Shown: positions 54,491-63,845, counted from the first letter of the stretch. The stretch is DNA of 64,000 bases from Pseudomonas sp. stari2 (GCF_040760005.1 NZ_CP099760.1:2165501-2229500), one strand, 5' to 3'. The notes: generated by a model not told the origin, from the letters alone. Numbers and translations: made by a program.

Positions 54491-55540
54491 ATGAAACTGA
54501 AAAACACCTTGGGCTTGGCCATTGGTTCTTTGATTGCCGCTACTTCGTTCGGCGCACTGGCACAAGGCCAAGGCGCAGTTGAAGGCGAACTGTTCTACAA
54601 GAAGCAGTACAACGACAGCGTTAACCATGTCGAAGACGGCTTCAACCCAGGCGCCTCTATCGGTTACTTCTTGACCGACGACGTGTCGTTGAACTTCACC
54701 TACGACAAGAACAACCACACCCGTTCGAACGACGGCACTGGCAGCCAGAAGCTGGATGGCGACAACTTCGGCCTGATCGCTCAGTACCACTTCAACAACG
54801 CTGGTGACGCTCTGCGTCCTTACGTTGCTGGCGGTGTGAAGCACGGCAGCCTGACCAACGTAGCCGCTGACGGCCACACCGGTCGCGACCAGTCGACCTA
54901 CCTGAACGCTGGCGCTGGCGTTAAGTACTACTTCGCTGAAAACTTCTACGCCCGTGCTGGTGTAGACGCTGACTACAAACTGGACAACGGTCGCTGGAAC
55001 TACGCTCCAGTAATCGGTCTGGGCGTGAACTTCGGTGGCGGCAACAAGCCTGCTGCTGCTCCAGTTCCAGCTCCAGCTGAAGTCTGCTCCGACAGCGACA
55101 ACGATGGCGTTTGCGACAACGTTGACAAGTGCCCGAACACCCCAGCCAACGTAACTGTTGACGCTGATGGCTGCCCGGCAGTTGCTGAAGTTGTTCGTGT
55201 AGAGCTGGACGTGAAGTTCGACTTCGACAAGTCGGTCGTCAAGCCAAACAGCTACGCTGACATCAAGAACCTGGCTGACTTCATGAAGCAGTACCCATCG
55301 ACTCACACCACTGTTGAAGGTCACACTGACTCCGTCGGTCCTGACGCTTACAACCAGAAACTGTCCGAGCGTCGTGCAAACGCCGTTAAGCAAGTTCTGG
55401 TTAACCAGTACGGTGTTGAATCGTCCCGCGTTCAGTCGATTGGCTACGGCGAAACCCGTCCAGTTGCTGACAACAAAACCGAAGCTGGCCGCGCCGTTAA
55501 CCGTCGCGTAGAAGCTCAGGTTGAAGCTCAAGCTAAGTAA
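54491..55540 (+). CDS. oprF: Major outer membrane porin OprF
   Basis: A 349-residue porin: signal peptide ending SFGALAQG, an eight-strand beta-barrel (about 25-185), a Pro/Ala linker with four cysteines (CSDSDNDGVCDNVDKC and DGC, a calcium-type repeat) and a C-terminal OmpA peptidoglycan-binding domain with EGHTDSVGPDAYNQKLSERRAN. Codon use is strongly biased toward GCT, CGT and CCA, unlike its neighbours, as expected for a very highly expressed gene. Confidence 0.96.
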   Translation: MKLKNTLGLAIGSLIAATSFGALAQGQGAVEGELFYKKQYNDSVNHVEDGFNPGASIGYFLTDDVSLNFTYDKNNHTRSNDGTGSQKLDGDNFGLIAQYHFNNAGDALRPYVAGGVKHGSLTNVAADGHTGRDQSTYLNAGAGVKYYFAENFYARAGVDADYKLDNGRWNYAPVIGLGVNFGGGNKPAAAPVPAPAEVCSDSDNDGVCDNVDKCPNTPANVTVDADGCPAVAEVVRVELDVKFDFDKSVVKPNSYADIKNLADFMKQYPSTHTTVEGHTDSVGPDAYNQKLSERRANAVKQVLVNQYGVESSRVQSIGYGETRPVADNKTEAGRAVNRRVEAQVEAQAK

Positions 55541-55558
55541 TTAGCTCGCTGCTTTGAG

Positions 55559-55588
55559 AAAAGCCCGGCTTATGCCGGGCTTTTCTTT
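55559..55588. terminator. Bidirectional terminator between oprF and cobA
   Basis: AAAAGCCCGGC pairs with GCCGGGCTTTT around a 4-nt loop; both sides have T-rich tails, so it serves both convergent genes. Confidence 0.88.
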
Positions 55589-55616
55589 GTCTGCGATTTG
55601 GTGAAACCGGGGATTG

Positions 55617-56369
55617 TCAGGCCAGTCGATCGGCTGCCCAGCCAATCGAATCGAGCCGGGTTGCAGCGGCGGCGACGGCGCCGATCAGCAGAATCGCAGG
55701 GCTCTTGAGCTGGAAACCAAGGGCATCGTCTTCCATCGCTGTCAGATCACTGCGACATTCGCGTTGCTCTGGCAACGAGGCATTCTCGATCATCGCCACC
55801 GGCGTATCCGACGCCATACCGCCCGCCAGCAGTTGCTCGCGAATCTCGCCGAGCTTCGCCACCCCCATGTAAATCACCAGCGTCGTCCCGCCCTGCGCCA
55901 AGGCTCGCCAATTCAACTGGCTGTCATCCTGAGTGTGCGCGGTAACCAGCGTTACGCCCCGCGCCACGCCGCGTAACGTCAGCGGAATATCGCATTGAGT
56001 CGCCCCGGCCAGCCCGGCGGTGATGCCATTGACCAGCTCCACTTCAATACCGTGTTCACGCAACCACCGCGCTTCCTCACCGCCACGGCCGAAGATGCAG
56101 GGATCACCACCCTTGAGGCGAACCACGCATTTGCCCTGGCGCGCATAACGCAGCATCAGCCGATGAATGAATGCCTGGGGCGTCGAACGACAGCCGCCGC
56201 GCTTGCCTACGGCAATGATCCGCGCAGCCGGGCAGTGCTCCAGCACCGCGTCGTTGACCAGATCGTCGATCAGCACCACATCCGCTTCGCGCAAGGCACG
56301 CACGGCTTTGAGCGTCAGCAGTTCAGGATCGCCGGGACCTGCGCCCACCAGCCAGACTTTTGCGTTCAT
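55617..56369 (-). CDS. cobA: Uroporphyrinogen-III C-methyltransferase
   Basis: A 250-residue methylase that makes precorrin-2, here for sirohaem. The start VWLVGAGPGDPELLTLKAVRALREADVVL, RLKGGDPCIFGRGGEEA and ITAGLAGATQCDIPLTLRG are the family signatures. It lacks the CysG fusion. It lies 13 bp after the nitrate reductase gene, in the nitrate cluster, where NirB needs sirohaem. Confidence 0.92.
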   Translation of the reverse strand: MNAKVWLVGAGPGDPELLTLKAVRALREADVVLIDDLVNDAVLEHCPAARIIAVGKRGGCRSTPQAFIHRLMLRYARQGKCVVRLKGGDPCIFGRGGEEARWLREHGIEVELVNGITAGLAGATQCDIPLTLRGVARGVTLVTAHTQDDSQLNWRALAQGGTTLVIYMGVAKLGEIREQLLAGGMASDTPVAMIENASLPEQRECRSDLTAMEDDALGFQLKSPAILLIGAVAAAATRLDSIGWAADRLA

Positions 56370-56382
56370 GGTGTTTTCCTCT

Positions 56383-59097
56383 TCAGATGACGGCGACCGA
56401 TCGCGTTTCGACGGCCAGCAAACGCTTGATTTCCGGGACGCAGGAGCCGCATTGCGTGCCGCAGCCCAGTGTGTTTTTCAAACCCTGCAAATCCAGACCT
56501 TCTCGAATGCCGGCGCAGACCGCGCTGTGGCTGACGTTCTTGCAATTGCACAAGGTCTTGTCGGTAACGCTCTGCACACCGGCATTGCCCGGCGGCGCAC
56601 TCATCGGCGCCAACAGCCAGCGCCGCAGTTGTTCGTCTGCGCGGCCCTCCAGCCACAAGCCTTGCAGCCAATGCTGGGCGAGGGTTTCGCCGGCGAGGCG
56701 GATGGCCGTGATTCGCCCGCTCTCGATGCGTACCCGTTTGCCGATGGCCCGGCGCGGATCGTCATAGGCCAGTACCGGGCCGTCGATCAGGGCCAGGCAT
56801 TGATCGATTTCACGCAGCAATTGCGGATCGGGTGCGGCAGCGCTGGCAGCGCGTATCAGCAACGCCGGACGCTCGCGACCGACAAGGCTGAGGCTGACGT
56901 AGGAAAACGCCTCACACAGCGGTCGAAGCGCCTCAAAGTGCCGTTGAACATCACCCTCGATCAGTGCGAAAAGCCGCCAGGGCAGATTCACCGGCTCTAG
57001 GCGTACCCCGCTGTGCTTGAGTTCCGGTTGTTTCGACAAGGGATCGAAGGCGGGCAGGGTCAGGCAGTTCACGCCTCCCTTGAGAAAGCGATCGCCCCAG
57101 TGCATCGGCAAAAAGGCCTGGCCCGGACGCACACTGTCATCGCTGGCGACCGCCACGATCAGCGCTCCCCGGCGACTCTTCAAATTCACCAGATCCCCCG
57201 GCTGCAAACGGTGCCGGCGTAATTCGTCCGGGTGCAGGCTCAGTAAGGCTTCGCTGACATGCCCGAACAACTGCGCCGCCGTGCCGGTGCGGCTCATACC
57301 GTGCCATTGATCGCGCAGACGGCCGGTGATCAGGGTCAGTGGAAAACGCGCGTCGCGTTGCTCTTTTGCCGCGCGATAGGGATCGGCAACGAATTGCGCG
57401 CGACCACTGGACGTAGGAAATATGCCGTCGCAGTACAGCCGTGGCGTACCTTGCCGGGCGCCCTGAGGAAACGGCCATTGTTGTGGGCCGATTTCATCGA
57501 GCAATTCATGGCTGATGCCGGACAAATCCAGATCGCGGTCACGGGTCAGCGATTTGAATTCATCAAACAACTGAGCGGGGCGATCGAACGCAAACAGGCT
57601 CGGCTGTTGCGGGCGCAGACGTTTCTCCAGACGTTGTGCGAAATCCACTGTGATCGCCCAGTCCGGTCGCGCTTCACCCGGTGCGGCAATGGCTTTGCGG
57701 ACGTGGGAAATGCGCCGCTCGGAGTTGGTCACCGAGCCTTCCTTCTCGCCCCAACTGGCCGCTGGCAGCAGCAGATCGGCAAACGCTGCGGTTTCAGTGG
57801 TGCGAAACGCCTCCTGCAACACCACGAATGGACAAGCCTCCAGCGCAGCCAGTACAGCGTTCTGGTCTGGCATCGATTGCGCCGGGTTGGTGCAGGCAAT
57901 CCACAGCGCCTTGATCTTGCCGCTGCGCACTTGCTCGAACAATTCGATGGCGCTGAGACCAGTGTTTTCCGGCAGCGAATCCACGCCCCAATACGCCGCC
58001 ACTTCTGCGCGATGCTCCGGATTGGCAGCCTCACGATGACCGGGCAACAGGTTGGAGAGGCTTCCGGTTTCCCGCCCGCCCATTGCATTCGGCTGACCGG
58101 TCAAGGAGAAAGGCCCTGCGCCGGGCCGGCCGATTTGCCCGGTGGCCAGGTGCAGATTGATCAGCGCGCTGTTCTTCGCGCTACCGGCGGAGGACTGATT
58201 CAGGCCCATGCACCACAGCGACAGGAAACTCGGCGCGGTACCGATCCATTCGGCGCATTGCTGCAACTGCTCGACACTGATCCCGCACAACTGCGAAACC
58301 ATGGCCGGCGTGTAATCGCGCACCAGGCTTTTCAGCTCGGCGAGGCCTTCGGTGTGAGTCTGGATGAAGTCGCGGTCGATCCAGTCTTCCCACAACAGCA
58401 AATGCAAAATCCCATGGAACAACGCGACATCGGTGCCCGGCAGAATTGCCAGATGCAGGTCGGCAAGGTCGCAAGTGTCGGTACGCCGAGGGTCGATGAC
58501 GATGACTTTCATCTGCGGGCGGCGGGATTTGGCCTCTTCGAGCCGACGAAAAAGTACCGGGTGGGCGTAGGCCATGTTACTGCCGACGATCATCACGCAA
58601 TCGCTCAGCTCCAGATCTTCATAGCTGCACGGCGGTGCGTCGGCGCCGAGGCTGCGCTTGTAACCGACCACTGCCGAGGACATGCACAGCCGTGAATTAC
58701 TGTCGATGTTGTTGGTGCCGACCAGCGCCCGCGCCAGTTTGTTGAAGGCGTAGTAATCCTCGGTCAGCAACTGCCCGGAGATGTAGAACGCCACGCTGTC
58801 CGGGCCATGTTCGGCGATGGTGTTGGCGAACACATTGGCGGCGTGTTCCAGCGCGGTGTCCCAATCGCAGCGGCTACGCACCAGGCCTTTGCCCAGGCGC
58901 AATTCCGGGTACAACGCCCGTGCCGCCAGATCGCCGGTCAGGTGCAGGGTCGAGCCTTTGCTGCACAGTTTGCCGAAGTTGGCAGGGTGCGCCGGATCGC
59001 CGCTGACGCCGAGAATGCGCTCGCCGTCATGCTCGATCAGCACGCCGCAGCCGACCCCGCAATAGCAGCAGGTCGAGGCGGTCGTCTGGCGGTTCAT
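56383..59097 (-). CDS. nasC: Assimilatory nitrate reductase catalytic subunit
   Basis: A 904-residue molybdopterin oxidoreductase. The N-terminal [4Fe-4S] motif is CCYCGVGCGVLIEHDG plus GKLCSKG; molybdopterin segments include NSRLCMSSAVVGYKRSLGAD and the C-terminal domain HPDELRRHRLQPGDLV. It ends in a BFD-type [2Fe-2S] segment CNCKNVSHSAV to CGTQCGSCVPEI that receives electrons. ATG at 59097 shares one base with the nirD stop. It reduces nitrate to nitrite in the cytoplasm. It is called nasA in some species; in P. aeruginosa that name is given to the transporter. Confidence 0.93.
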   Translation of the reverse strand: MNRQTTASTCCYCGVGCGVLIEHDGERILGVSGDPAHPANFGKLCSKGSTLHLTGDLAARALYPELRLGKGLVRSRCDWDTALEHAANVFANTIAEHGPDSVAFYISGQLLTEDYYAFNKLARALVGTNNIDSNSRLCMSSAVVGYKRSLGADAPPCSYEDLELSDCVMIVGSNMAYAHPVLFRRLEEAKSRRPQMKVIVIDPRRTDTCDLADLHLAILPGTDVALFHGILHLLLWEDWIDRDFIQTHTEGLAELKSLVRDYTPAMVSQLCGISVEQLQQCAEWIGTAPSFLSLWCMGLNQSSAGSAKNSALINLHLATGQIGRPGAGPFSLTGQPNAMGGRETGSLSNLLPGHREAANPEHRAEVAAYWGVDSLPENTGLSAIELFEQVRSGKIKALWIACTNPAQSMPDQNAVLAALEACPFVVLQEAFRTTETAAFADLLLPAASWGEKEGSVTNSERRISHVRKAIAAPGEARPDWAITVDFAQRLEKRLRPQQPSLFAFDRPAQLFDEFKSLTRDRDLDLSGISHELLDEIGPQQWPFPQGARQGTPRLYCDGIFPTSSGRAQFVADPYRAAKEQRDARFPLTLITGRLRDQWHGMSRTGTAAQLFGHVSEALLSLHPDELRRHRLQPGDLVNLKSRRGALIVAVASDDSVRPGQAFLPMHWGDRFLKGGVNCLTLPAFDPLSKQPELKHSGVRLEPVNLPWRLFALIEGDVQRHFEALRPLCEAFSYVSLSLVGRERPALLIRAASAAAPDPQLLREIDQCLALIDGPVLAYDDPRRAIGKRVRIESGRITAIRLAGETLAQHWLQGLWLEGRADEQLRRWLLAPMSAPPGNAGVQSVTDKTLCNCKNVSHSAVCAGIREGLDLQGLKNTLGCGTQCGSCVPEIKRLLAVETRSVAVI

Positions 59098-59414
59098 CAG
59101 ACGGCGTCCCGCAGGGCCAGTTGCACGCGTCCGTTTTCGACCCGGGCCGGGTGATGGTGCGCGCAACCAACGTCCGGTGCCTGGGCTTCGCCGGATTGCA
59201 GGTCGATCTGCCAGTTGTGCAGCGGGCAGGCCACGCGCTTGCCGTAGATCAGGCCCTGGGACAACGGGCCGCCCTTGTGCGGGCAGCGGTCGTCGAGTGC
59301 GAAAACTTCGTCATCGCTTGTGCGAAAGATCGCAATGTCACCTTTGGGCCCGGCGATGATCCGCGAACCGAGGGCGTTGATCTCTTCCAGGGCACAGATA
59401 TCGAGCCAGTTCAT
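59097..59414 (-). CDS. nirD: Nitrite reductase small subunit NirD
   Basis: A 105-residue Rieske-type protein with CPHKGGPLSQG and CPLHNWQID giving the Cys-X-His and Cys-X2-His ligands of a [2Fe-2S] centre. It starts at ATG 59414, overlapping the nirB stop by 4 bp. It acts with NirB to reduce nitrite to ammonium. Confidence 0.93.
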   Translation of the reverse strand: MNWLDICALEEINALGSRIIAGPKGDIAIFRTSDDEVFALDDRCPHKGGPLSQGLIYGKRVACPLHNWQIDLQSGEAQAPDVGCAHHHPARVENGRVQLALRDAV

Positions 59415-61864
59415 GCCGGCACCTCCAGGTTTTTCACGGGGATCACGTCGAACTCTTTCTTCAGTTGCGGCTGGGCGAGGCGCTCTTTCCACGGGTCCTG
59501 TTCGAACGACAGGGAGAATTGCAGGCGTTCGTTCAGGGCCTTGCGGCGCTCGGGATCTTCCAGCACGGCTTTCTTGATGTGCTCCATGCCGACCCGTTGC
59601 AGGTAGTGCACGGTGCGTTCGAGGTAGAAGGCTTCCTCGCGGTACAGCTGCAGGAACGCGCCGTTGTATTCGCGCACTTCCTCGGCGGTCTTGAGCTTGA
59701 CGAAGAACTCGGCGACTTCGGTCTTGATCCCGCCGTTGCCACCGATGTACATCTCCCATCCGGAATCGACGCCGATGATTCCTACGTCCTTGATCCCCGC
59801 TTCCGAACAGTTGCGTGGGCATCCGGAGACTGCCAGTTTCACTTTGTGCGGCGACCACATGTTGAACAGGTCGTGTTCGAGGTCGATGCCCAACTGAGTC
59901 GAATTCTGCGTGCCGAAGCGGCAGAACTCGCTGCCGACGCAGGTCTTCACGGTGCGGATGGATTTGCCGTAGGCGTGGCCGGACGGCATGTCGAGGTCTT
60001 TCCACACACCGGGCAGGTCCTGCTTCTTGATCCCCAACAGGTCGATGCGCTGGCCGCCGGTAACCTTGACCATCGGCACCTGGTATTTGTCCGCCACGTC
60101 GGCGATCCGTCGCAGTTCCGACGGGTTGGTCACGCCGCCCCACATCCTCGGCACGACCGAGTAGGTGCCGTCCTTCTGGATGTTGGCGTGGGCCCGCTCG
60201 TTGATCAGGCGCGACTGCGGATCATCCTTGGCTTCGCCGGGCCAGGTGGAAATCAGGTAATAGTTGAGGGCCGGGCGGCAGGTGGCGCAGCCGTTCGGGG
60301 TGCGCCAGTTGAGGTAGCTCATGGTGCCGGCGATGGTCAGCAAATGCTGTTCGCGAATGGCCTGACGGATCTGGCCATGGTTGAGATCACTGCAACCGCA
60401 GATGGCTTTTTCGCTTTTCGGTTTGACGTCTGCCGCGCCGCCGACGGTGTTGATCAGGATCTGCTCGACCAGTCCGGCACAGGAGCCGCAGGAGCTCGCA
60501 GCCTTGGTGTGTTTCTTCACTTCGTCGACGCTGAACAGGCCATGTTCCTGAATGGCCTTGACGATGGTGCCTTTGCACACGCCGTTGCAGCCGCAGACTT
60601 CGGCGTTGTCGGCCATGCTCATGGCTTTGTCCTGGCCTTGATGTCCTACGTCGCCCAAGGCGTTTTCGCCAAACATCAAGTGATCGCGGATCTCTCCGAT
60701 GGCGTGATTCTCACGAATCTGCCGGAAATACCAACCGCCATCTGCCGTATCGCCGTACAGACAGGCACCGACCAGAACGTCATCCTTGATCACCAGTTTT
60801 TTGTACACCCCGCCGATCGGGTCGGAGAGGGTGATGGTCTCGGTGCCTTCGCCGCCCATGAAGTCGCCAGCGGAAAACAGGTCGATGCCGGTGACCTTCA
60901 GTTTGGTCGACGTCACCGAACCCTGATAGCGGGCGAAACCCAGTTGCGCCAGGTGGTTGGCGCAGACCTTGGCCTGTTCGAACAGCGGTGCAACCAAGCC
61001 GTAGGCGATGCCACGGTGGCTGGCGCATTCGCCGATGGCATAGATGCGCGGGTCGTAGGTCTGCAGGGTGTCGTTGACCAGAATCCCGCGATTGCACGGG
61101 ATGCCGGCCTTTTCCGCCAGTTCGGTATTGGGGCGGATGCCGGCGGCCATGACGACGAGATCGGCAGGAATGATGTCGCCGTTCTTGAATTGCACCGAGC
61201 CGACCCGGCCGTTGCCGGCGTCGTGCAGGGCCTGGGTCTGTTCGCACAGGCGAAAGTGCAGGCCACGGGATTCGAGGGCGGTTTGCAGGAGCTGGCCGCT
61301 GGTCTTGTCCAATTGCCGTTCCAGCAGCCATTCACCGAGGTGCACCACGGTGACGTGCATGCCGCGCAGCATCAGGCCGTTGGCTGCTTCGAGACCGAGT
61401 AGGCCGCCGCCGATCACCACGGCGTGCTTGTGGGTCTTGGCGGTGTCGATCATGGCTTGGGTGTCGGCGATGTCACGGTAACCGATCACGCCCTGCAAGG
61501 TGTTGCCGGGGATCGGCAGGATGAACGGGGTTGAACCGGTGGCGATCAGCAGGCGATCGTATTCGGCCTCGGTGCCGTCCTCGGCGATCACCCGGCGTTT
61601 GACCCGGTCGATCTCGACCACTTTGCGGTTGAGCAGCAACTTGATGTTGTTTTGCAGATACCAGTCGAGATCGTTGAGCACGATCTCTTCGAAGGTCTGT
61701 TCGCCGGCCAGTACCGGTGACAACAGGATACGGTTGTAGTTGGTGTGGGGTTCGGCGCCGAAGACCGTGATGTCGTACAGCTCGTTGCTCAGCTTGAGCA
61801 ATTCTTCCAGGGTACGGACCCCGGCCATGCCATTGCCGATCATCACCAGTTTGAGTTTTTTCAT
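59411..61864 (-). CDS. nirB: NAD(P)H nitrite reductase large subunit NirB
   Basis: An 817-residue flavo-iron-sulfur-sirohaem enzyme. FAD binding: VMIGNGMAGVRTLEELLK at the start and AVVIGGGLLGLEAANGLM. Two BFD [2Fe-2S] segments occur (CGCNGVCKGTIVKAIQEH and CGCSDLNHGQIRQAIREQH). The sirohaem/[4Fe-4S] site is CVGSEFCRFG with GCPRNCSEAG (about 640-690). It is preceded by a regulated leader of about 178 nt. Confidence 0.94.
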   Translation of the reverse strand: MKKLKLVMIGNGMAGVRTLEELLKLSNELYDITVFGAEPHTNYNRILLSPVLAGEQTFEEIVLNDLDWYLQNNIKLLLNRKVVEIDRVKRRVIAEDGTEAEYDRLLIATGSTPFILPIPGNTLQGVIGYRDIADTQAMIDTAKTHKHAVVIGGGLLGLEAANGLMLRGMHVTVVHLGEWLLERQLDKTSGQLLQTALESRGLHFRLCEQTQALHDAGNGRVGSVQFKNGDIIPADLVVMAAGIRPNTELAEKAGIPCNRGILVNDTLQTYDPRIYAIGECASHRGIAYGLVAPLFEQAKVCANHLAQLGFARYQGSVTSTKLKVTGIDLFSAGDFMGGEGTETITLSDPIGGVYKKLVIKDDVLVGACLYGDTADGGWYFRQIRENHAIGEIRDHLMFGENALGDVGHQGQDKAMSMADNAEVCGCNGVCKGTIVKAIQEHGLFSVDEVKKHTKAASSCGSCAGLVEQILINTVGGAADVKPKSEKAICGCSDLNHGQIRQAIREQHLLTIAGTMSYLNWRTPNGCATCRPALNYYLISTWPGEAKDDPQSRLINERAHANIQKDGTYSVVPRMWGGVTNPSELRRIADVADKYQVPMVKVTGGQRIDLLGIKKQDLPGVWKDLDMPSGHAYGKSIRTVKTCVGSEFCRFGTQNSTQLGIDLEHDLFNMWSPHKVKLAVSGCPRNCSEAGIKDVGIIGVDSGWEMYIGGNGGIKTEVAEFFVKLKTAEEVREYNGAFLQLYREEAFYLERTVHYLQRVGMEHIKKAVLEDPERRKALNERLQFSLSFEQDPWKERLAQPQLKKEFDVIPVKNLEVPA

Positions 61865-61936
61865 CAGGTTCTCCGGGGAGCTTCGGGCTTGCCTCTTGTG
61901 GGCAGTCAGGCCTTGCTCGACAAAAATGGCGCAAAC

Positions 61937-61976
61937 AAAAAAGGCGTCCCGCCAGTTACCTAGCGAGGACGCCTTT
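61937..61976 (-). terminator. Leader terminator before nirB
   Basis: On the minus strand, AAAGGCGTCC pairs with GGACGCCTTT and is followed by T6-7 (A run 61937-61942), 73 bp before the nirB start. A complete intrinsic terminator inside a 5' leader fits antitermination control. Confidence 0.85.
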
Positions 61977-61983
61977 GTCCTTG

Positions 61984-62021
61984 TCCCGTTCTCTCGGGAA
62001 GCCTGGTCTTCGTCGTTGAAG
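61984..62021 (-). promoter_or_regulatory. Tandem hexaloop ANTAR (NasT) target in the nirB leader
   Basis: On the minus strand the RNA forms two small hairpins: CTTC-AACGAC-GAAG (62021-62008) and TCCCG-AGAGAA-CGGGA (61999-61984). Both six-base loops have A at position 1 and G at position 4, the ANTAR recognition signature. The linker is 8 nt. They lie just before the leader terminator, as in nitrate-responsive NasT/NasR-regulated operons. The stem of the first hairpin is only 4 bp. Confidence 0.7.
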
Positions 62022-62051
62022 GTCGGGCTTTATGTCAGTTGAAAGCGGTAA

Positions 62052-62067
62052 TGCAGTGGTTGTGCCA
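62052..62067 (-). promoter_or_regulatory. Sigma-54 promoter of the nirB operon
   Basis: On the minus strand: TGGCACA-ACCA-CTGCA, with GG and GC ten bases apart. Transcription should start near 62041, giving a leader of about 178 nt that contains the ANTAR target and terminator. Confidence 0.75.
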
Positions 62068-62132
62068 AGTCGCGCTGAGCCTTGAATTCATTGATGTGGC
62101 GCGGGCATTGGCCAGAGAGTCATCGTGGTTTT

Positions 62133-62149
62133 TGCACCGATTGGATGCG
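62133..62149 (-). promoter_or_regulatory. NtrC-like enhancer of the nirB operon
   Basis: TGCACC-N5-GATGCG matches the TGCACC-N5-GGTGCA dyad at 10 of 12 positions. Its centre is about 100 bp upstream of the predicted start. The remaining bases to the kinase stop at 62175 show nothing else. Confidence 0.55.
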
Positions 62150-62174
62150 GCTTGCCCGTTAATGGAGCGACAAG

Positions 62175-63845
62175 TCAGCCATGAAACAACAGGAACAGCA
62201 GCACCAGGTTGCCCAGCAGCGCCAGTAACGCCAATGTCCGCCAGACCTTCAGCGGTTCCCGTTCGAGCAAGGGACGAGGGCGTACATTCAGGCTGCGGCG
62301 TTCACCTTGCTCCAGAATCAGCAGCCATTCCTCGGCGGTTTCATACCGTTGCAATGGATCGGCCGCCACACCGCGTTCCAGACACTGCGCCAGCCACTCC
62401 GGCAGATCCGGGCGATAGCGACCGGCGCTGACCGGCACCCCGAAACGCGGGCGCTGGAAGGCTTCGATCTCGCCGTAGGGAAAATGTCCGGTGAGCAAGA
62501 AATACAAGGTCACGCCCACCGCATACAGATCCTGTTGTGCGCTGGGTACTGCGCCCTGAAAGGCTTCCGGCGCGATAAAGCTCGGGGTTCCGGGGAGGGT
62601 CGACGGGGCGTCCTGCGACAGACCGGGGCAATACGCCAGACCGAAATCCAGCAGACGCAACTCGCCGTCGTCCCCCAGGTGCAGGTTTTCCGGTTTGATG
62701 TCGCGGTGCAGGATCTGCCGTCGATGCAACAGGCCGATAGCCCGCAACAGGCGTTCGGCCAGATCCTGCCACTGGGCCAGTGGCAGAGGGCCGCTTTGTT
62801 CGAATAGCTGAGCCAGGGTCGTCCCTGAATATTCACGCATCACGTAGTACAAATGCTGACGCTGACCGGCGCTATGGACTTCGGGAAAGTGCCGCCCGGC
62901 GACGCGTTTGAGAAACCACTCCTCCGCCAGCAAGGCTTGACCGGCCTGGGCATCGTCTGCCAGTTGTGCAGGCAACGTTTTCAAAAGCCAGGCTTGGCCC
63001 TGGCCATCGAGCACGCGATACAGCAATGATTGCTGGCTCTGACCGACGATCCCTTGTACCTGCCAGCCTTCGAATGCCTGACCCGGTTTCAGCGGCGGGG
63101 GCAGCGGCCACTGCTGCAAATGAATCAGCGCATCGCCAAGGCTGGCCTCGCCGACGGCATCCACGCGCACCAATAAGGCACTGGCATTGTCCTGACTGCC
63201 GGCCAGATGCGCGGCGTTGACCAGAGTTTGCGCGGCACTTTGCAGGTCCGGTTGATCGCGGAGAATCCCGGCGATAGCAGTATCGCCGAGCGACGCCCAC
63301 ACGCCATCACTGAGCAGCACGAAACATTCGTCCTCACACAGTTCACCGTCGAGAAAATCCAGCACCAGATGCTGATCCAGCCCCAGTGCGCGCTTGAGCA
63401 CATGCTGCATGCCCGGTTGATCCCAGACGTGATCCTCGCTGATCCGCTGCAAGGTCTCGTTGTGCCAGCGATAGACCCGGCAATCACCGACATGCGCCAG
63501 GGTAAATTGCCGGCCCCGCAGGACCAGCGCACTGACCGTAGTGAGCAGCGGCTGGCCGCCACCGTTGACCTGCAACCAGCGGTTTTGCGCGAGCAGCAGA
63601 CGATCGAGGGCCTGGGCCACGCTCCAGGTTTCCGGGGTGGCGTAGTAGTCCAGCGCCAGTGCCTGCAAGGTCGAACGCGCCGCCAGACCGCCATCGGCGC
63701 ACTGGCTGACGCCGTCGGCGATGGCGAACAGAAACCCCTTGCTGGCAGCCAGCGCCGGGGCCGGAGTCACCAGGCGCAAGGCATCCTGGTTTTCCACGCG
63801 GGGGCCGGTGGCGCTGGCTTCGGCAAAGCTCAGTTGCAGAGCCAT
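62175..63845 (-). CDS. Fused PP2C phosphatase/Ser-Thr kinase in the nitrate cluster
   Basis: A 556-residue bifunctional regulator. Residues 1 to about 235 are a PP2C phosphatase (ENQDALR, AIADGVSQ, AHVGDCRVYR, SQDNAS supply the metal Asp residues). Residues about 265-525 are a Hanks-type kinase (LHRDIKPENLHLGDDGELRLLDFGLAY with catalytic HRD and DFG). A single membrane helix at the C-terminus (LALLALLGNLVLLFLLF) faces the domains to the cytoplasm. It lies 7 bp after the nitrate transporter gene, in the same place as in P. aeruginosa. The target is unknown. Confidence 0.9.
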   Translation of the reverse strand: MALQLSFAEASATGPRVENQDALRLVTPAPALAASKGFLFAIADGVSQCADGGLAARSTLQALALDYYATPETWSVAQALDRLLLAQNRWLQVNGGGQPLLTTVSALVLRGRQFTLAHVGDCRVYRWHNETLQRISEDHVWDQPGMQHVLKRALGLDQHLVLDFLDGELCEDECFVLLSDGVWASLGDTAIAGILRDQPDLQSAAQTLVNAAHLAGSQDNASALLVRVDAVGEASLGDALIHLQQWPLPPPLKPGQAFEGWQVQGIVGQSQQSLLYRVLDGQGQAWLLKTLPAQLADDAQAGQALLAEEWFLKRVAGRHFPEVHSAGQRQHLYYVMREYSGTTLAQLFEQSGPLPLAQWQDLAERLLRAIGLLHRRQILHRDIKPENLHLGDDGELRLLDFGLAYCPGLSQDAPSTLPGTPSFIAPEAFQGAVPSAQQDLYAVGVTLYFLLTGHFPYGEIEAFQRPRFGVPVSAGRYRPDLPEWLAQCLERGVAADPLQRYETAEEWLLILEQGERRSLNVRPRPLLEREPLKVWRTLALLALLGNLVLLFLLFHG

